A stretch of 64,000 bases of DNA from Caldicellulosiruptor saccharolyticus DSM 8903 (GCF_000016545.1 NC_009437.1:411501-475500), one strand, 5' to 3'; shown: positions 26,132 to 35,165, numbered from the stretch's first letter. Numbers and translations are program-made. Notes: generated by a model from the letters alone, not told the origin.

Positions 26132-27292
26132 GTGAAAAAGATAAAAGCAGGTGTAATAGGAACTGGTTTTATAGGACCAGCACATATCGAAGGGTTGAGG
26201 AGACTTGGATTTGTTGATGTAGTTGCGCTTGCAGATATCAACGAAGAAGTAGCAAAACAAAAAGCTGAATTGTTGAGTATAGAAAAGTATTATGGCGATT
26301 ATAAAGACTTACTTAATGATAAAGACATACAAGTTGTGCATATATGCACTCCTAATTATCTTCATTACAAAATAGCAAAAGAGGCTTTGCTAGCAGGTAA
26401 ACATGTGATATGTGAAAAGCCTCTTGCTATGAGTTCCAGTGAAGGGGAAGAACTTGTTAGAATTGCAAAAGAGAAAGGCCTTGTGAATGCGGTACATTTT
26501 AATTTAAGATTTTATCCCCTGATGCATCATCTAAAGAAGATGATTGAAAAGGGAGAATTGGGTAAAATTTTTGCAATTAATGGTTCTTATCAGCAAGACT
26601 GGCTTTTATACGAGACTGACTTTAATTGGAGGCTGTTGCCTGAGTTTAGCGGAGAATCTAGAGCTGTTGCGGACATAGGATCGCATTGGTTGGATTTGAT
26701 AGAATTTGTAACAGAATTGAAAGTAGTTGAAGTATATGCAGATTTTGCAACATTTTATCCTGTTAGGAAGAAACCTCTAAACCCAATTGAAACGTATGCA
26801 GGTAAATTAATGAGTGCTGAAGATTATGAGGATGTAAAGATAACAACAGAAGATTATGCAACCGTGATATTAAAATTTAACAACGGAGCTCATGGCTCAA
26901 TGACAGTCAATCAAGTTGCAGCAGGTAGGAAGAATAGGCTTTACTTCGAAATATATGGTTCAAAAAAAGGAGTGAGTTGGAATTCTGAAAGACCAAACGA
27001 GCTTTGGATAGGGAGAAGAGATGGTAGTAATGAAATTTTAATGAAGGACCCTTCTTTGTTAGATGCGTATGCAAGGGAAATTACCAGTTATCCGGGGGGA
27101 CATAATGAAGGTTTTCCAGATACAATTAAGCAAATGTTTAAGAAAGTGTATACTTACATTTTAGAAGAAAAATACTTAAGAGGAGAAAAACCTGACTTTC
27201 CTACATTCGAAGATGGATATAGAGAGATGCTGATTTGTGAAGCAATTGTTAAGTCTGCAAAAAATGGATGTTGGGTCATGGTCAATGATTAA
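26132..27292 (+). CDS. Gfo/Idh/MocA-family oxidoreductase
   Basis: 386-aa NAD(P)-dependent dehydrogenase. The N-terminal Rossmann fold starts GVIGTGFIGPAHIEGL; the family's EKP motif is in HVICEKPLAMS, and the catalytic region is ADIGSHWLDLIEFV with Asp and His at the usual places. The C-terminal beta-sheet domain includes the glycine-rich HGSMTVNQVAAGRKNR. GTG 26132 is taken as the start because GGGAGGG lies 11 bases upstream; ATG 26099 has no ribosome binding site and the site itself falls inside that extension. Members oxidise inositols, glucose derivatives or keto-sugars. Acting with the zinc dehydrogenase and two isomerases, it is likely one of two redox steps on an unusual sugar. Confidence 0.87.
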   Translation: MKKIKAGVIGTGFIGPAHIEGLRRLGFVDVVALADINEEVAKQKAELLSIEKYYGDYKDLLNDKDIQVVHICTPNYLHYKIAKEALLAGKHVICEKPLAMSSSEGEELVRIAKEKGLVNAVHFNLRFYPLMHHLKKMIEKGELGKIFAINGSYQQDWLLYETDFNWRLLPEFSGESRAVADIGSHWLDLIEFVTELKVVEVYADFATFYPVRKKPLNPIETYAGKLMSAEDYEDVKITTEDYATVILKFNNGAHGSMTVNQVAAGRKNRLYFEIYGSKKGVSWNSERPNELWIGRRDGSNEILMKDPSLLDAYAREITSYPGGHNEGFPDTIKQMFKKVYTYILEEKYLRGEKPDFPTFEDGYREMLICEAIVKSAKNGCWVMVND

Positions 27293-27303
27293 AAATTAGT
27301 TTT

Positions 27304-27363
27304 AAACCTCCTTCTTGGTAAATACCGAAACACATAAAAAAGAGCCGGGAAGGAGGTTTTTTC
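27304..27363 (+). terminator. rho-independent terminator closing the sugar island operon
   Basis: AAACCTCCTTC (27304-27314) pairs with GAAGGAGGTTT (27349-27359), which runs into TTTTTT. The loop is long (34 bases). Confidence 0.75.
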
Positions 27364-27461
27364 TATATTGAAGTTATTTTGATGTGTTTCAATCAAAAAT
27401 GTGACTAAAATATTGCTGATACATAAAAGGATGATAATAAGCATAATCGGGGGAGGGAAAA

Positions 27462-29645
27462 ATGATAATGAAAAAACAAAGTTTGCAAGACATGAGAGAA
27501 AAAACCTCTAAAGTCAAGGAAAAAAAGAAAATATTTATACATGGTGGACTTGCGCGAAAAGTGATTGCTTTAATTTTGAGTATTCTTCTCATTCCTATTG
27601 TAATTATTAACATGTTCTCATTACGGATAGCAGTTAGTTCTGTGTTAAATGAGAGTCAAAAATCTTATATAACAGCAGTTAGCACAGCATCACAATATTT
27701 CCAAACAATTTTTAAAAGTGCTCGCGAACAAATTATGGAGATTATCTCTAATGAAATTATTCAACAATTATATTCATCTTCAAAACAAGCTGGTCTCTCG
27801 GATAATGAAAGGAGACAAATTAAATCGAATGCTTCGAAATTACTCCAAAATGTTTTGGCTACAAACCAAATGTTTTCTGGAGTGTATCTTATAGCAGATA
27901 AAGAAAGATCGTTATTTTTACCTTATTTTCCGATAGAATATCTTGATTTTTTTAAGATAAAATTAACCAAATGGTGGAAAAAAATAACAGAAAAAGAAAC
28001 GTCGTTTTTCATAGAGTCTTTGGAAACTTCTGAACCCATAATATTAGAGTCTCATAAAGAAGCTTTTGATGAAATGGCAGAAAAGCATTCTCAAAAACTT
28101 GCTCAATATGCTTTTTCAGTTGGAATTTATTTTAGAGATGTAACTTCTGACGAGAACACTGGAGTAGCCATACTTGACATTAGCGAAGCTTGGTTAAGAG
28201 AAACTTTGCAAAATAACAGGCTATCCAAAGATGGTGGCTATATGTTAATGGTCTCACCAGCAGGTAAAATTATAATACCTTCTTTGTGGGATGTTACAAT
28301 GAAATCTATTCCGACTTCCAACACACCTTTTATATTTAAAGTCATACATAACACAAAGAAGGGAATTATGGAAGGAGCTTTCCAGACTATGTTTGATGGC
28401 AGGTTCTTTCTTGTTACGTATGCTAAGATTCCAGAATATGAATGGATTATAGTTGGAATGGTACCTTTGAATTTAATAATTTCTTCAGCTAAAAAACTTG
28501 AGTTGATTATTGTTCTTCTTACTGTCGTGTTTGCAATCATAGCAGTTGTTATAGGTATATATTTTGTTTTGAAGATGACAAAGGATATAGAAAAAATAGC
28601 AGATATTTTTGCAGTTGCAGAGAAAGGGGATTTTACAGTGGAAGTTAACATAAGACGACGAGATGAAATAGGCATGTTGTCACAAAGTTTTAATAAAATG
28701 GTAAGAAACATGAAGACATTAGTAGAGAAAGGGATAAAGCTTTCTAACAAAATAGGTTACGCACTTAACATACTGAATGATATGACCACACGAACTGCCA
28801 TAGCATCAAATGAGGTTGGTGGAGCTATTCAAAATGTTGCTAAAGGTGCTGAAAGCCAAGCCAAAGAGGCAACACGTATAGTAGAGACAATAGCAAAGTT
28901 TACTGAAAAAATAGGAGAGATTGTTGGTGCAGCAAATAAGATGAAAGAATTATCACAAAATGTACTTGAACTTTCAAAAAAAGGAAGTGACACTGTGAGT
29001 GCTTTAGGAACTGTCAATACTCAAACGGTTAATGTGACAACCGAGTTAATAAAGAATATACAACAACTTTCTGAGAGTTCACTACTTATAGAAAAGATAA
29101 TTAAGTTTTTAAGTACAATTTCTGGAGAAACTAAATTATTAGCTTTAAATGCATCTATTGAAGCAGCAAGAGTAGGAAACACAGGAAGTGGTTTTAAAGT
29201 TGTGGCATCTGAGATAAGGAAACTTGCTGATCAATCTAAAGAATCCACGCGAGAAGTTGAGGTTATAGTAGAAAGAGTTATAGAACAAACGAAAGATGCT
29301 CAATATGTGGCGAATAAAATGGAGATGATCATTGAACAACAAAATGAGGCAGTTAGAAAAGTAGCCCATGCATTTGAAGAAATAAGGGGTGCGATAGACC
29401 AGTTATTTAAAGAGATAACAAAAGTGACTGATTCACTTGAAATGATAGATAAGGAGAAAGGTGTAATTCTCAGGAGTGTAGAAAATATTTCGGCAATTTC
29501 ACAAGAAACTGCTGCATCCACAGAAGAAGTTTTAGCTGCGACAGAAGAACAACTTGAAGCAATAGAAAGAATAAGAGAAATGGCAGAACAACTTAACACA
29601 TTATCAAAAGATTTGCTTGAAGCTATGAAAGTTTTTAAGATATAA
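27462..29645 (+). CDS. methyl-accepting chemotaxis protein
   Basis: 727-aa transmembrane chemoreceptor. Layout: a charged cytoplasmic start, TM1 at about 31-57 ([20 protein letters not shown]), an extracellular sensor of nearly 300 residues probably of the double-Cache type, TM2 at about 345-372 ([20 protein letters not shown]), HAMP, then a long signalling coiled coil. The kinase-contact tip is recognisable as [15 protein letters not shown], with [16 protein letters not shown] just after; the usual EAGE/EQGR there is VGNTGS. GGGGGAGGG precedes the ATG. It follows the sugar island after a terminator and a gap of about 100 bases, so it may steer cells toward that sugar, alone or through the binding protein; that link is inference. 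Confidence 0.9.
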   Translation: MIMKKQSLQDMREKTSKVKEKKKIFIHGGLARKVIALILSILLIPIVIINMFSLRIAVSSVLNESQKSYITAVSTASQYFQTIFKSAREQIMEIISNEIIQQLYSSSKQAGLSDNERRQIKSNASKLLQNVLATNQMFSGVYLIADKERSLFLPYFPIEYLDFFKIKLTKWWKKITEKETSFFIESLETSEPIILESHKEAFDEMAEKHSQKLAQYAFSVGIYFRDVTSDENTGVAILDISEAWLRETLQNNRLSKDGGYMLMVSPAGKIIIPSLWDVTMKSIPTSNTPFIFKVIHNTKKGIMEGAFQTMFDGRFFLVTYAKIPEYEWIIVGMVPLNLIISSAKKLELIIVLLTVVFAIIAVVIGIYFVLKMTKDIEKIADIFAVAEKGDFTVEVNIRRRDEIGMLSQSFNKMVRNMKTLVEKGIKLSNKIGYALNILNDMTTRTAIASNEVGGAIQNVAKGAESQAKEATRIVETIAKFTEKIGEIVGAANKMKELSQNVLELSKKGSDTVSALGTVNTQTVNVTTELIKNIQQLSESSLLIEKIIKFLSTISGETKLLALNASIEAARVGNTGSGFKVVASEIRKLADQSKESTREVEVIVERVIEQTKDAQYVANKMEMIIEQQNEAVRKVAHAFEEIRGAIDQLFKEITKVTDSLEMIDKEKGVILRSVENISAISQETAASTEEVLAATEEQLEAIERIREMAEQLNTLSKDLLEAMKVFKI

Positions 29646-30827
29646 AATGGAGTAATATATCTATCTTTTAGAAAGCGATTTTTTTAACTCTAAATTAAAA
29701 ATACTAATCGATTCTTGGCATTTCAAGAGAGTAAAATGAACGTACTGAGGTATGCCTTATCCTATAGTCAAGATTTGAATTAAAAAAGACCAAGGAATAT
29801 TACACTATGTAAAAAACACTTACAGTTTCTTTTTTATACTTTTATTTCCATTTACAAGTTAAGTTAAATTAATACCTCATGGATTTATCGATCTAATTTT
29901 TCAAAAATTAATTTTGGATATTTATCCGACTTAACACCTTACTTAAAACAATGTTCTTCAATTTTATAAAGCTTTTCAATTTTTGTTTGTTCTCTTTTTT
30001 TGCTGTGCTTTTTTGTGGTATTCATTGTTATTTGTTAAAGCCAAGAACGATATTACTTAGCATAACTTGTGTATCAAGGAAGAATGAAAGATAACACTTT
30101 CTACTTGTAAAGGCATAACAAGACGTTTTTTCAAAAGATAACTTTATAGAGCTTGATTTTTAAACGAGAGTATACTAATGAATTATATTATAACTAAGCT
30201 TATTTAATGCTCTGTCAAATTTAGGTAATATGTAAGTATGGGTTTCAAAGTTGATCCTAAACAATAAATTTAAATTTTAGCTATTTTGGGGAGCGAAATA
30301 TATATTTTTCTAAATGTATAGAGGGAGGTGGACCATAGTTTCAACCATATTATTCAGTTACATCAAAGTAAGCACTTAGTTTTTTTGGTCTGCGCTTATA
30401 GACGGGTCTTTTTTTCTAATTCAATGGCTTTTGGAACTTTTTTATTCCTATTTCTTTTGATTAATTTTATGGATTTGACAACTTAAATGATATTATAATT
30501 ATTGAAGTAATTTTGAAAAATATTTAAAAATTAGCAATATTATATTTAGTTGATTAGAAGAAACATGAGAAGTGGTTTTACCAGTATTTTGTAAATAACT
30601 GAATTTTCATCTTTTTTTGAATATTAGTTCGTTAGGTTCGAAGATGAGTTTAGGGATTGAATACAGAATTTTTGCTGCTATCTTTGCAAGTAATTTCCTC
30701 GTCCATAAACCTTTTAGTTTCTGCTAATTCTTTCAAAACTGTTCTCATTTATATTTAGTTTATAGTAAAATTATCTCATGATTTTCATAATTAAACAATA
30801 AAATACTTCATTAACACAATTCTGCCA
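29646..30827. other. gene-poor, AT-rich intergenic region
   Basis: About 1.2 kb with no open frame supported by a ribosome binding site. Seen in it: an AATCGATT at about 29707 that matches the core of the LacI operator but not its flanks, a GGGAGGTGG at about 30323 without a usable start codon, a T-rich run near 30405, and a short minus-strand protein remnant at the right end. Composition is lower in G+C than the CO dehydrogenase genes that follow. It may be the eroded edge of the sugar island. Confidence 0.6.
30600..30748 (-). pseudogene. minus-strand gene remnant, unrecognised
   Basis: From ATG at 30748 one reads MRTVLKELAETKRFMDEEIT and then, after a one-base shift, AKIAAKILYSIPKLIFEP and NELIFKKR. 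The composition is protein-like and the frameshift suggests a decayed gene. No family was recognised and no ribosome binding site is clear. Confidence 0.25.
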
Positions 30828-30882
30828 TTGACACTTCAAGAAGTGTGATGTAAAATAAAAATGTACTAAATCAGTATACTTT
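30828..30882 (+). promoter_or_regulatory. rrf2 promoter with overlapping Rrf2-type operator
   Basis: Near-consensus sigma-A promoter: TTGACA at 30828-30833, a 17-bp spacer and TAAAAT at 30851-30856. Immediately downstream, over the start site, lies an imperfect 25-bp palindrome (30858-30882) with arms AAAATGTACTA and CAGTATACTTT. It matches the perfect palindrome in front of cooS, so the regulator probably represses itself. Confidence 0.75.
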
Positions 30883-30902
30883 AATTTGGCAAGGGTGAAT
30901 AA

Positions 30903-31316
30903 ATGAGACTTACGCAAGCATCCGACTATGCACTCAGAATAGTGCTTCACCTTTCAAAGAAAAAGGGAGTAGTAGTTGAGGCAGACACTATCTCAGAAGA
31001 AGAAAAGATTCCCAAAAGGTTTTTGTTAAAAATATGTAGAGACTTGATAAAGGCAGGAATTATAGAATCTGCACGGGGCAAAAATGGGGGTTATGTCCTT
31101 GCTAAAAATCCTGAAGACATAACAATGAAAGATGTGATACTGGCAGTAGAAGGTACCTTGGCTTTGAACAGGTGCCAGATAGACCCTTCTGCTTGTAGTA
31201 AAAGAGCTACTGGGTATTGCGCTGTGCACAAAGCTTTTTCTTCAGTGATGGAGATTGTCGCGAAGGAGTTTGAAAAGTATAACTTTGCTGAGCTTGCAAA
31301 AATGGATGGAAACTAA
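30903..31316 (+). CDS. Rrf2-family (IscR-like) regulator of the CO dehydrogenase locus
   Basis: 137-aa winged-helix regulator. MRLTQASDYALRIVLHLS and the recognition-helix part IPKRFLLKICRDLIKAGIIES with the wing ARGKNGGYVLAK are typical Rrf2. Three cysteines C91, C98 and C106 plus H109 match the pattern that holds a [2Fe-2S] cluster in IscR (C92, C98, C104, H107), so it probably senses cluster availability, redox state or a gas. AAGGGTGA precedes the ATG. The gene has its own promoter and its own terminator, and matching palindromes stand before it and before cooS, making it the likely local repressor of the cooS operon. Confidence 0.9.
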   Translation: MRLTQASDYALRIVLHLSKKKGVVVEADTISEEEKIPKRFLLKICRDLIKAGIIESARGKNGGYVLAKNPEDITMKDVILAVEGTLALNRCQIDPSACSKRATGYCAVHKAFSSVMEIVAKEFEKYNFAELAKMDGN

Positions 31317-31338
31317 TTTCGGTTTCCATCTTTATTTT
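31305..31338 (+). terminator. terminator between rrf2 and cooS
   Basis: GATGGAAAC (31305-31313, overlapping the end of rrf2) pairs with GTTTCCATC (31322-31330) and TTTATTTT follows. It separates the regulator transcript from the cooS operon. Confidence 0.75.
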
Positions 31339-31345
31339 GTAGACA

Positions 31346-31370
31346 AAAGTATACTAAAATAGTATACTTT
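31346..31370 (+). promoter_or_regulatory. perfect 25-bp Rrf2-type operator in front of cooS
   Basis: Arms AAAGTATACTA and TAGTATACTTT flank AAA, a perfect inverted repeat. A TAAAAT that could be the -10 element (31355-31360) lies inside it, so binding would block the promoter. The rrf2 copy differs by only a few bases in the left arm. Confidence 0.8.
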
Positions 31371-31414
31371 CAAAACATAAAAAATCAATTAATATTGCGG
31401 GAGGTAATGGAGCT

Positions 31415-33298
31415 ATGGAGATTTGCACATTTTGTGAGACAGCTGATAAACGATTAGGGGAATTTATAAAAAGCAAAGAAGATTTGGAGACTTCTTTTAA
31501 CCGCAAACCACGACAAAGTGTAAAATGCGGGTTTGGTCTTCAGGGAATTTGTTGCAGGTTGTGTGCAAATGGACCGTGTAGGATTACGCCAACTCAAAAA
31601 AGAGGGGTTTGCGGAGCAGATGCAGATACAATTGTTGCGAGAAATTTTCTAAGAGCAGTTGCAGCAGGAGCTGGCTGTTATTTGCACGTGGTAGAAAATG
31701 TTGCCCATAATCTTAAAAAGATGGCACAAGATCAAATAGATGTACCATTTAAAGGTCAAAAGACGCTCCATGCACTTGCAGATAAACTTGGTATCCATGG
31801 ACAATATGATAGAGAAATAGCTTTGCAACTTGCTGAAAAGGTATTATCTGACCTTTACAAACCCAGATGGCAGAAAATGGAACTGGTAAAGTACATGGCA
31901 CCAGCCATGAGGTATAAAAAGTGGAGCGAACTGGGGATTTTGCCTGGCGGTGCAAAATCAGAGGTGTTCGATGCGGTAGTAAAAACAAGTACGAACCTTT
32001 CAAGTGATCCTGTCGATATGCTCATGCATGTTTTAAAACTGGGTATAGCCACAGGACTTTATGGGCTGGCACTTACAAACAAACTTAACGATATCATCAT
32101 GGGAGAGCCTGTGTTAAGGTCAGCGCCTGTAGGTTTCAGGGTAATAGACCCTGATTACATAAACATAATGCCTACAGGACATCAACAGTCACTTTTTTGG
32201 GCTTTGCTAAAGAGGTTAAATGATGAAGATGTAAAAAAGATGGCTCAAGACGTTGGTGCTAAGGGATTCAGAATAATAGGGTGTACATGCGTGGGTCAGG
32301 ATTTTCAGTTAAGAGGTGAGCATGCAAAGGATGTGTATGCAGGTCACGTAGGCAATAATTTCACAAGTGAAGCTGTACTGGCAACAGGTGCTATAGACCT
32401 TGTCGTATCTGAGTTCAATTGTACTATACCTGGTCTTGAAACAGTAGCTGACAGGTATATGGTAAGACAAATTTGCATTGACGATGTGGCTAAAAAAGCT
32501 AACGCAGATCTTGTGCAATATAGTCCTGAAGAAGCCATGAAGATTGCAGACAGGATTTTAAAAGAAGCTGTGGATAGCTACAAACTTAGAAGAGGTAAGG
32601 TAAATATAGACATACCTTATGACCACGGTTATGAGAGTGCACTCACAGGAATAAGTGAAGGATCTCTTAAAGAATTTTTAGGTGGAAGCTATAAACCTCT
32701 TATTGATCTTATAGCTTCGGGCAGAATCAAAGGCATAGCAGCTATTGTTGGTTGTTCCAATCTTACCTCTATAGGCCATGATATTTTTACTGTAGAACTG
32801 ACCAAAGAATTAATAAAACGAGATATACTGGTACTGTCTGCAGGGTGCACAAGTGGGGGACTTGAAAACTGTGGTCTTATGTCAAAAGGAGCTGAAGAGC
32901 TGGCAGGAGACAAATTAAAAGAGGTGTGCAGAGAGCTTAACATACCACCTGTGCTAAACTTTGGTCCATGCCTTGCCATAGGCAGGCTTGAGATAGTGGC
33001 AGCAGAACTTGCAGAGATTCTCAACGTGGATATTCCACAGCTGCCACTGGTACTTTCTGCACCTCAATGGTTAGAAGAGCAGGCTTTGGCTGATGGTGCG
33101 TTTGGGCTGGCGCTTGGATTGCCTTTACATCTTTCAATTCCTCCTTTTATAACAGGAAGCAAGCTGGTGACAGAGATTTTGACAGAAAAGTTGTCAGACA
33201 TAACTGGAGGAAGGCTGATTATAAATAATGATGTAAAGTCTTCTGCTGATGAGCTTGAAAGTATCATACTTCAGCGCAGAAAAGATATGGGTATCTAA
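31415..33298 (+). CDS. cooS: divergent Ni-Fe carbon monoxide dehydrogenase catalytic subunit (CooS-like)
   Basis: 627-aa CooS scaffold. D- and B-cluster cysteines are all present: C38, C46, C47, C50, C55 and C66. Every C-cluster ligand known from Carboxydothermus CODH-II has a counterpart: His in PTGHQQ (H261), Cys in GCTCVG (C295), EFNCTIP (C333), VGCSNL (C446), SAGCTS (C476) and FGPCLA (C526). The second-shell residues differ. The His ladder H93/H96/H99/H102 reads Y89/V92/N95/H98, the base K563 (HEKAVAIG) is Gln in EEQALADG, and D219 appears to be Gly. CO oxidation by the usual route is therefore uncertain; another C1 or redox reaction is possible. GGGAGG precedes ATG 31415. First gene of an operon with a CooF-like ferredoxin and an NAD oxidoreductase. 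Confidence 0.88.
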   Translation: MEICTFCETADKRLGEFIKSKEDLETSFNRKPRQSVKCGFGLQGICCRLCANGPCRITPTQKRGVCGADADTIVARNFLRAVAAGAGCYLHVVENVAHNLKKMAQDQIDVPFKGQKTLHALADKLGIHGQYDREIALQLAEKVLSDLYKPRWQKMELVKYMAPAMRYKKWSELGILPGGAKSEVFDAVVKTSTNLSSDPVDMLMHVLKLGIATGLYGLALTNKLNDIIMGEPVLRSAPVGFRVIDPDYINIMPTGHQQSLFWALLKRLNDEDVKKMAQDVGAKGFRIIGCTCVGQDFQLRGEHAKDVYAGHVGNNFTSEAVLATGAIDLVVSEFNCTIPGLETVADRYMVRQICIDDVAKKANADLVQYSPEEAMKIADRILKEAVDSYKLRRGKVNIDIPYDHGYESALTGISEGSLKEFLGGSYKPLIDLIASGRIKGIAAIVGCSNLTSIGHDIFTVELTKELIKRDILVLSAGCTSGGLENCGLMSKGAEELAGDKLKEVCRELNIPPVLNFGPCLAIGRLEIVAAELAEILNVDIPQLPLVLSAPQWLEEQALADGAFGLALGLPLHLSIPPFITGSKLVTEILTEKLSDITGGRLIINNDVKSSADELESIILQRRKDMGI

Positions 33299-33317
33299 TT
33301 AAAGAGGTGTCTTATCA

Positions 33318-33758
33318 ATGAAGAGGATATATATAGAACCAACAGCATGTACAGGATGTATGAATTGCATCCTGGCGTGTATAGCTCACCATAAAGGTGT
33401 GCAATCAGTACTTGAGATAGACTTCTCAGACAATGATTTAGAATTTGCAAATAATGTAGTCTTGAACAACGAAGGGAAGATTGTCCCTATTTTCTGCCGA
33501 CATTGTGACCAACCAGAATGTGTTGCAGCTTGTATGTCTGGTGCGCTGACAAAAGACGAGACAACAGGATACGTAATTTGCAACCAGAGCTGGTGTGCAG
33601 GATGTTTTATGTGCGTTATGTCATGCCCTTATGGCATGATAAAACCTAACAAAAGTGGTGATGTTGCTATAAAATGTGATATGTGCCTGGACAGAGAAAT
33701 ACCTGCGTGTGTCCAAAGCTGCCCTGTCCAGGCTATTTCCCTTATTGATGTTGATTAA
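33318..33758 (+). CDS. cooF: CooF-like polyferredoxin, four [4Fe-4S] clusters
   Basis: 146-aa electron carrier with four cysteine groups: CTGCMNCILAC at the N-terminus, CRHCDQPECVAAC, CAGCFMCVMSCP and CDMCLDREIPACVQSCP. This is the arrangement of CooF, HycB and DmsB-type subunits. It should carry electrons between CooS and the FAD/NAD oxidoreductase encoded next. AGAGGTG lies nine bases before the ATG, and the cooS stop codon is 19 bases upstream, so they are co-transcribed. No hydrogenase or corrinoid acetyl-CoA synthase genes are near, which argues against an energy-converting hydrogenase or Wood-Ljungdahl role at this locus. Confidence 0.9.
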   Translation: MKRIYIEPTACTGCMNCILACIAHHKGVQSVLEIDFSDNDLEFANNVVLNNEGKIVPIFCRHCDQPECVAACMSGALTKDETTGYVICNQSWCAGCFMCVMSCPYGMIKPNKSGDVAIKCDMCLDREIPACVQSCPVQAISLIDVD

Positions 33759-33775
33759 AGCGAGGGGAGAATCTG

Positions 33776-35059
33776 ATGAAATATTTGATTATAGGTGCCA
33801 GTGCTGCAGGACTAAGTTGCGCAAAGACACTCAGACGACTTGATAACAATGGAGAAATTGTTGTAATTTCAAAAGATGATATGGTATATTCCCGGTGTAT
33901 GCTTCATTATTTCATAAGTGACGACAGACCTTTGGACAAGATGAGGTTTGTGGAAGAGGATTTTTTCGATAAAAACAAAATAAAATGGATAAGGAATACC
34001 ACTGTGATGGAAATTAGACCTTTCAACAAAAGCGTTGTCACTTCTGATGGCGCTGAACATACATATGATAAACTACTTATAGCTACCGGCGCTACTCCTG
34101 TAATTCCTTCTATAGAAGGCTTAGCAGAGGGTATAGAAAAGAGAAAAGATATATTTACCTTACGAGATATAGGTGATGCTATAAAGATTAAAAAAGCGGC
34201 TAAAACAAGTAGGCAGGCTGTAGTCATTGGCGGTGGACTAATAGGACTGGATGTTGCGGTGAGCCTTAACAAGCAGGGAGTCAAGGTAACCGTAATAGAG
34301 GTGAAAGACCATATACTACCTCAGCAATTGGACAAGACAGCAGCGCAAAGGTACGAGAGGATGTTTAAAGACAATGGAATAGATATCATTACTGGACAGT
34401 CTGTTTCAAATGTAATCTACGGGTTATCAGGGAAGGTTAAAGGTGTGACTTTATCAGATGGAAGTTTTGTTTTTGCCGATATGATTGTAGTGGCAGTTGG
34501 GGTAAAACCTTCTTTTCCAAGAATAGATAAATGTCATCTGAAAATTGAAAATGGAATTATTGTAGATCAATACCAGAGGACTTCTATACAAGACATTTAT
34601 GCTGCTGGTGATGTATGTCAATCGTATGAGCTCTTGACACAAAGACATATATTAACACCTATATGGCCTTCGGCTGTAAAACAGGGGCAAACAGCAGCAT
34701 ATAATATGGCAGGAATTGATAGGCATTTAATAGACAATTTTGGTTTTAAAAATTCAATGAAGTTTTTTGGCTTGAGTACAATAAGTTATGGATATGTAGA
34801 GCCACCCGATGACAGCTATAATGTAGCAATTTGCAGTGGACCGAACTATTATTATAAAGTGGTCTATAAAGAAAATGTCTTGTACGGTGCTATAATACAA
34901 GGAGATATATCAGGAGCAGGTGTTATTGGTAAACTTATCCAAGACAAGTATAATCTTTCTAATAAGTTGGTGAGAAATGACTGGAATAATGTCTTTAGGT
35001 TGACGTATGGAGATTTTTTCAAGCAAAATCAGGATGGAACGTTTGAATTTGCTTGTTGA
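33776..35059 (+). CDS. FAD-dependent NAD(P)H oxidoreductase of the CODH operon
   Basis: 427-aa flavoprotein of the pyridine nucleotide-disulfide class (Pyr_redox_2). FAD-binding GASAAGLSCA at the N-terminus, ATGATP at about 105, NAD-binding GGGLIGLDVA at about 148-157 and the second FAD contact IYAAGDVCQ at about 282-290. A cysteine near position 42 (YSRCMLHYF) lies where CoA-disulfide reductases and NADH oxidases carry a redox cysteine. Sitting 17 bases after cooF, it most likely passes electrons from the ferredoxin to NAD(P)+ (the CODH/FNOR type of operon). GAGGGGAG precedes the ATG and a strong terminator follows the gene. Confidence 0.87.
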   Translation: MKYLIIGASAAGLSCAKTLRRLDNNGEIVVISKDDMVYSRCMLHYFISDDRPLDKMRFVEEDFFDKNKIKWIRNTTVMEIRPFNKSVVTSDGAEHTYDKLLIATGATPVIPSIEGLAEGIEKRKDIFTLRDIGDAIKIKKAAKTSRQAVVIGGGLIGLDVAVSLNKQGVKVTVIEVKDHILPQQLDKTAAQRYERMFKDNGIDIITGQSVSNVIYGLSGKVKGVTLSDGSFVFADMIVVAVGVKPSFPRIDKCHLKIENGIIVDQYQRTSIQDIYAAGDVCQSYELLTQRHILTPIWPSAVKQGQTAAYNMAGIDRHLIDNFGFKNSMKFFGLSTISYGYVEPPDDSYNVAICSGPNYYYKVVYKENVLYGAIIQGDISGAGVIGKLIQDKYNLSNKLVRNDWNNVFRLTYGDFFKQNQDGTFEFAC

Positions 35060-35106
35060 AAAGATAATAAAAGTTATGTGATGCAGGTGGAACAATTTCA
35101 ATTTAG

Positions 35107-35138
35107 AATCTTCCCTTTTTAAAAAGGGAAGATTTTTT
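35107..35138 (+). terminator. rho-independent terminator of the cooS operon
   Basis: AATCTTCCCTTTTT and AAAAAGGGAAGATT form a perfect palindrome followed by TTTTT. Confidence 0.85.
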
Positions 35139-35165
35139 TATTTATTCACTTCTTTTCATAGGTTA

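Noticed and set aside
30385-30415. Possible terminator or RNA hairpin in the gene-poor region
   Set aside because: Only a four-pair GTCT/AGAC stem before the T-run; too weak to call.
30640-30660. GGTTCGAA-like string considered as a tRNA T-loop
   Set aside because: No acceptor, D or anticodon stems can be built around it.
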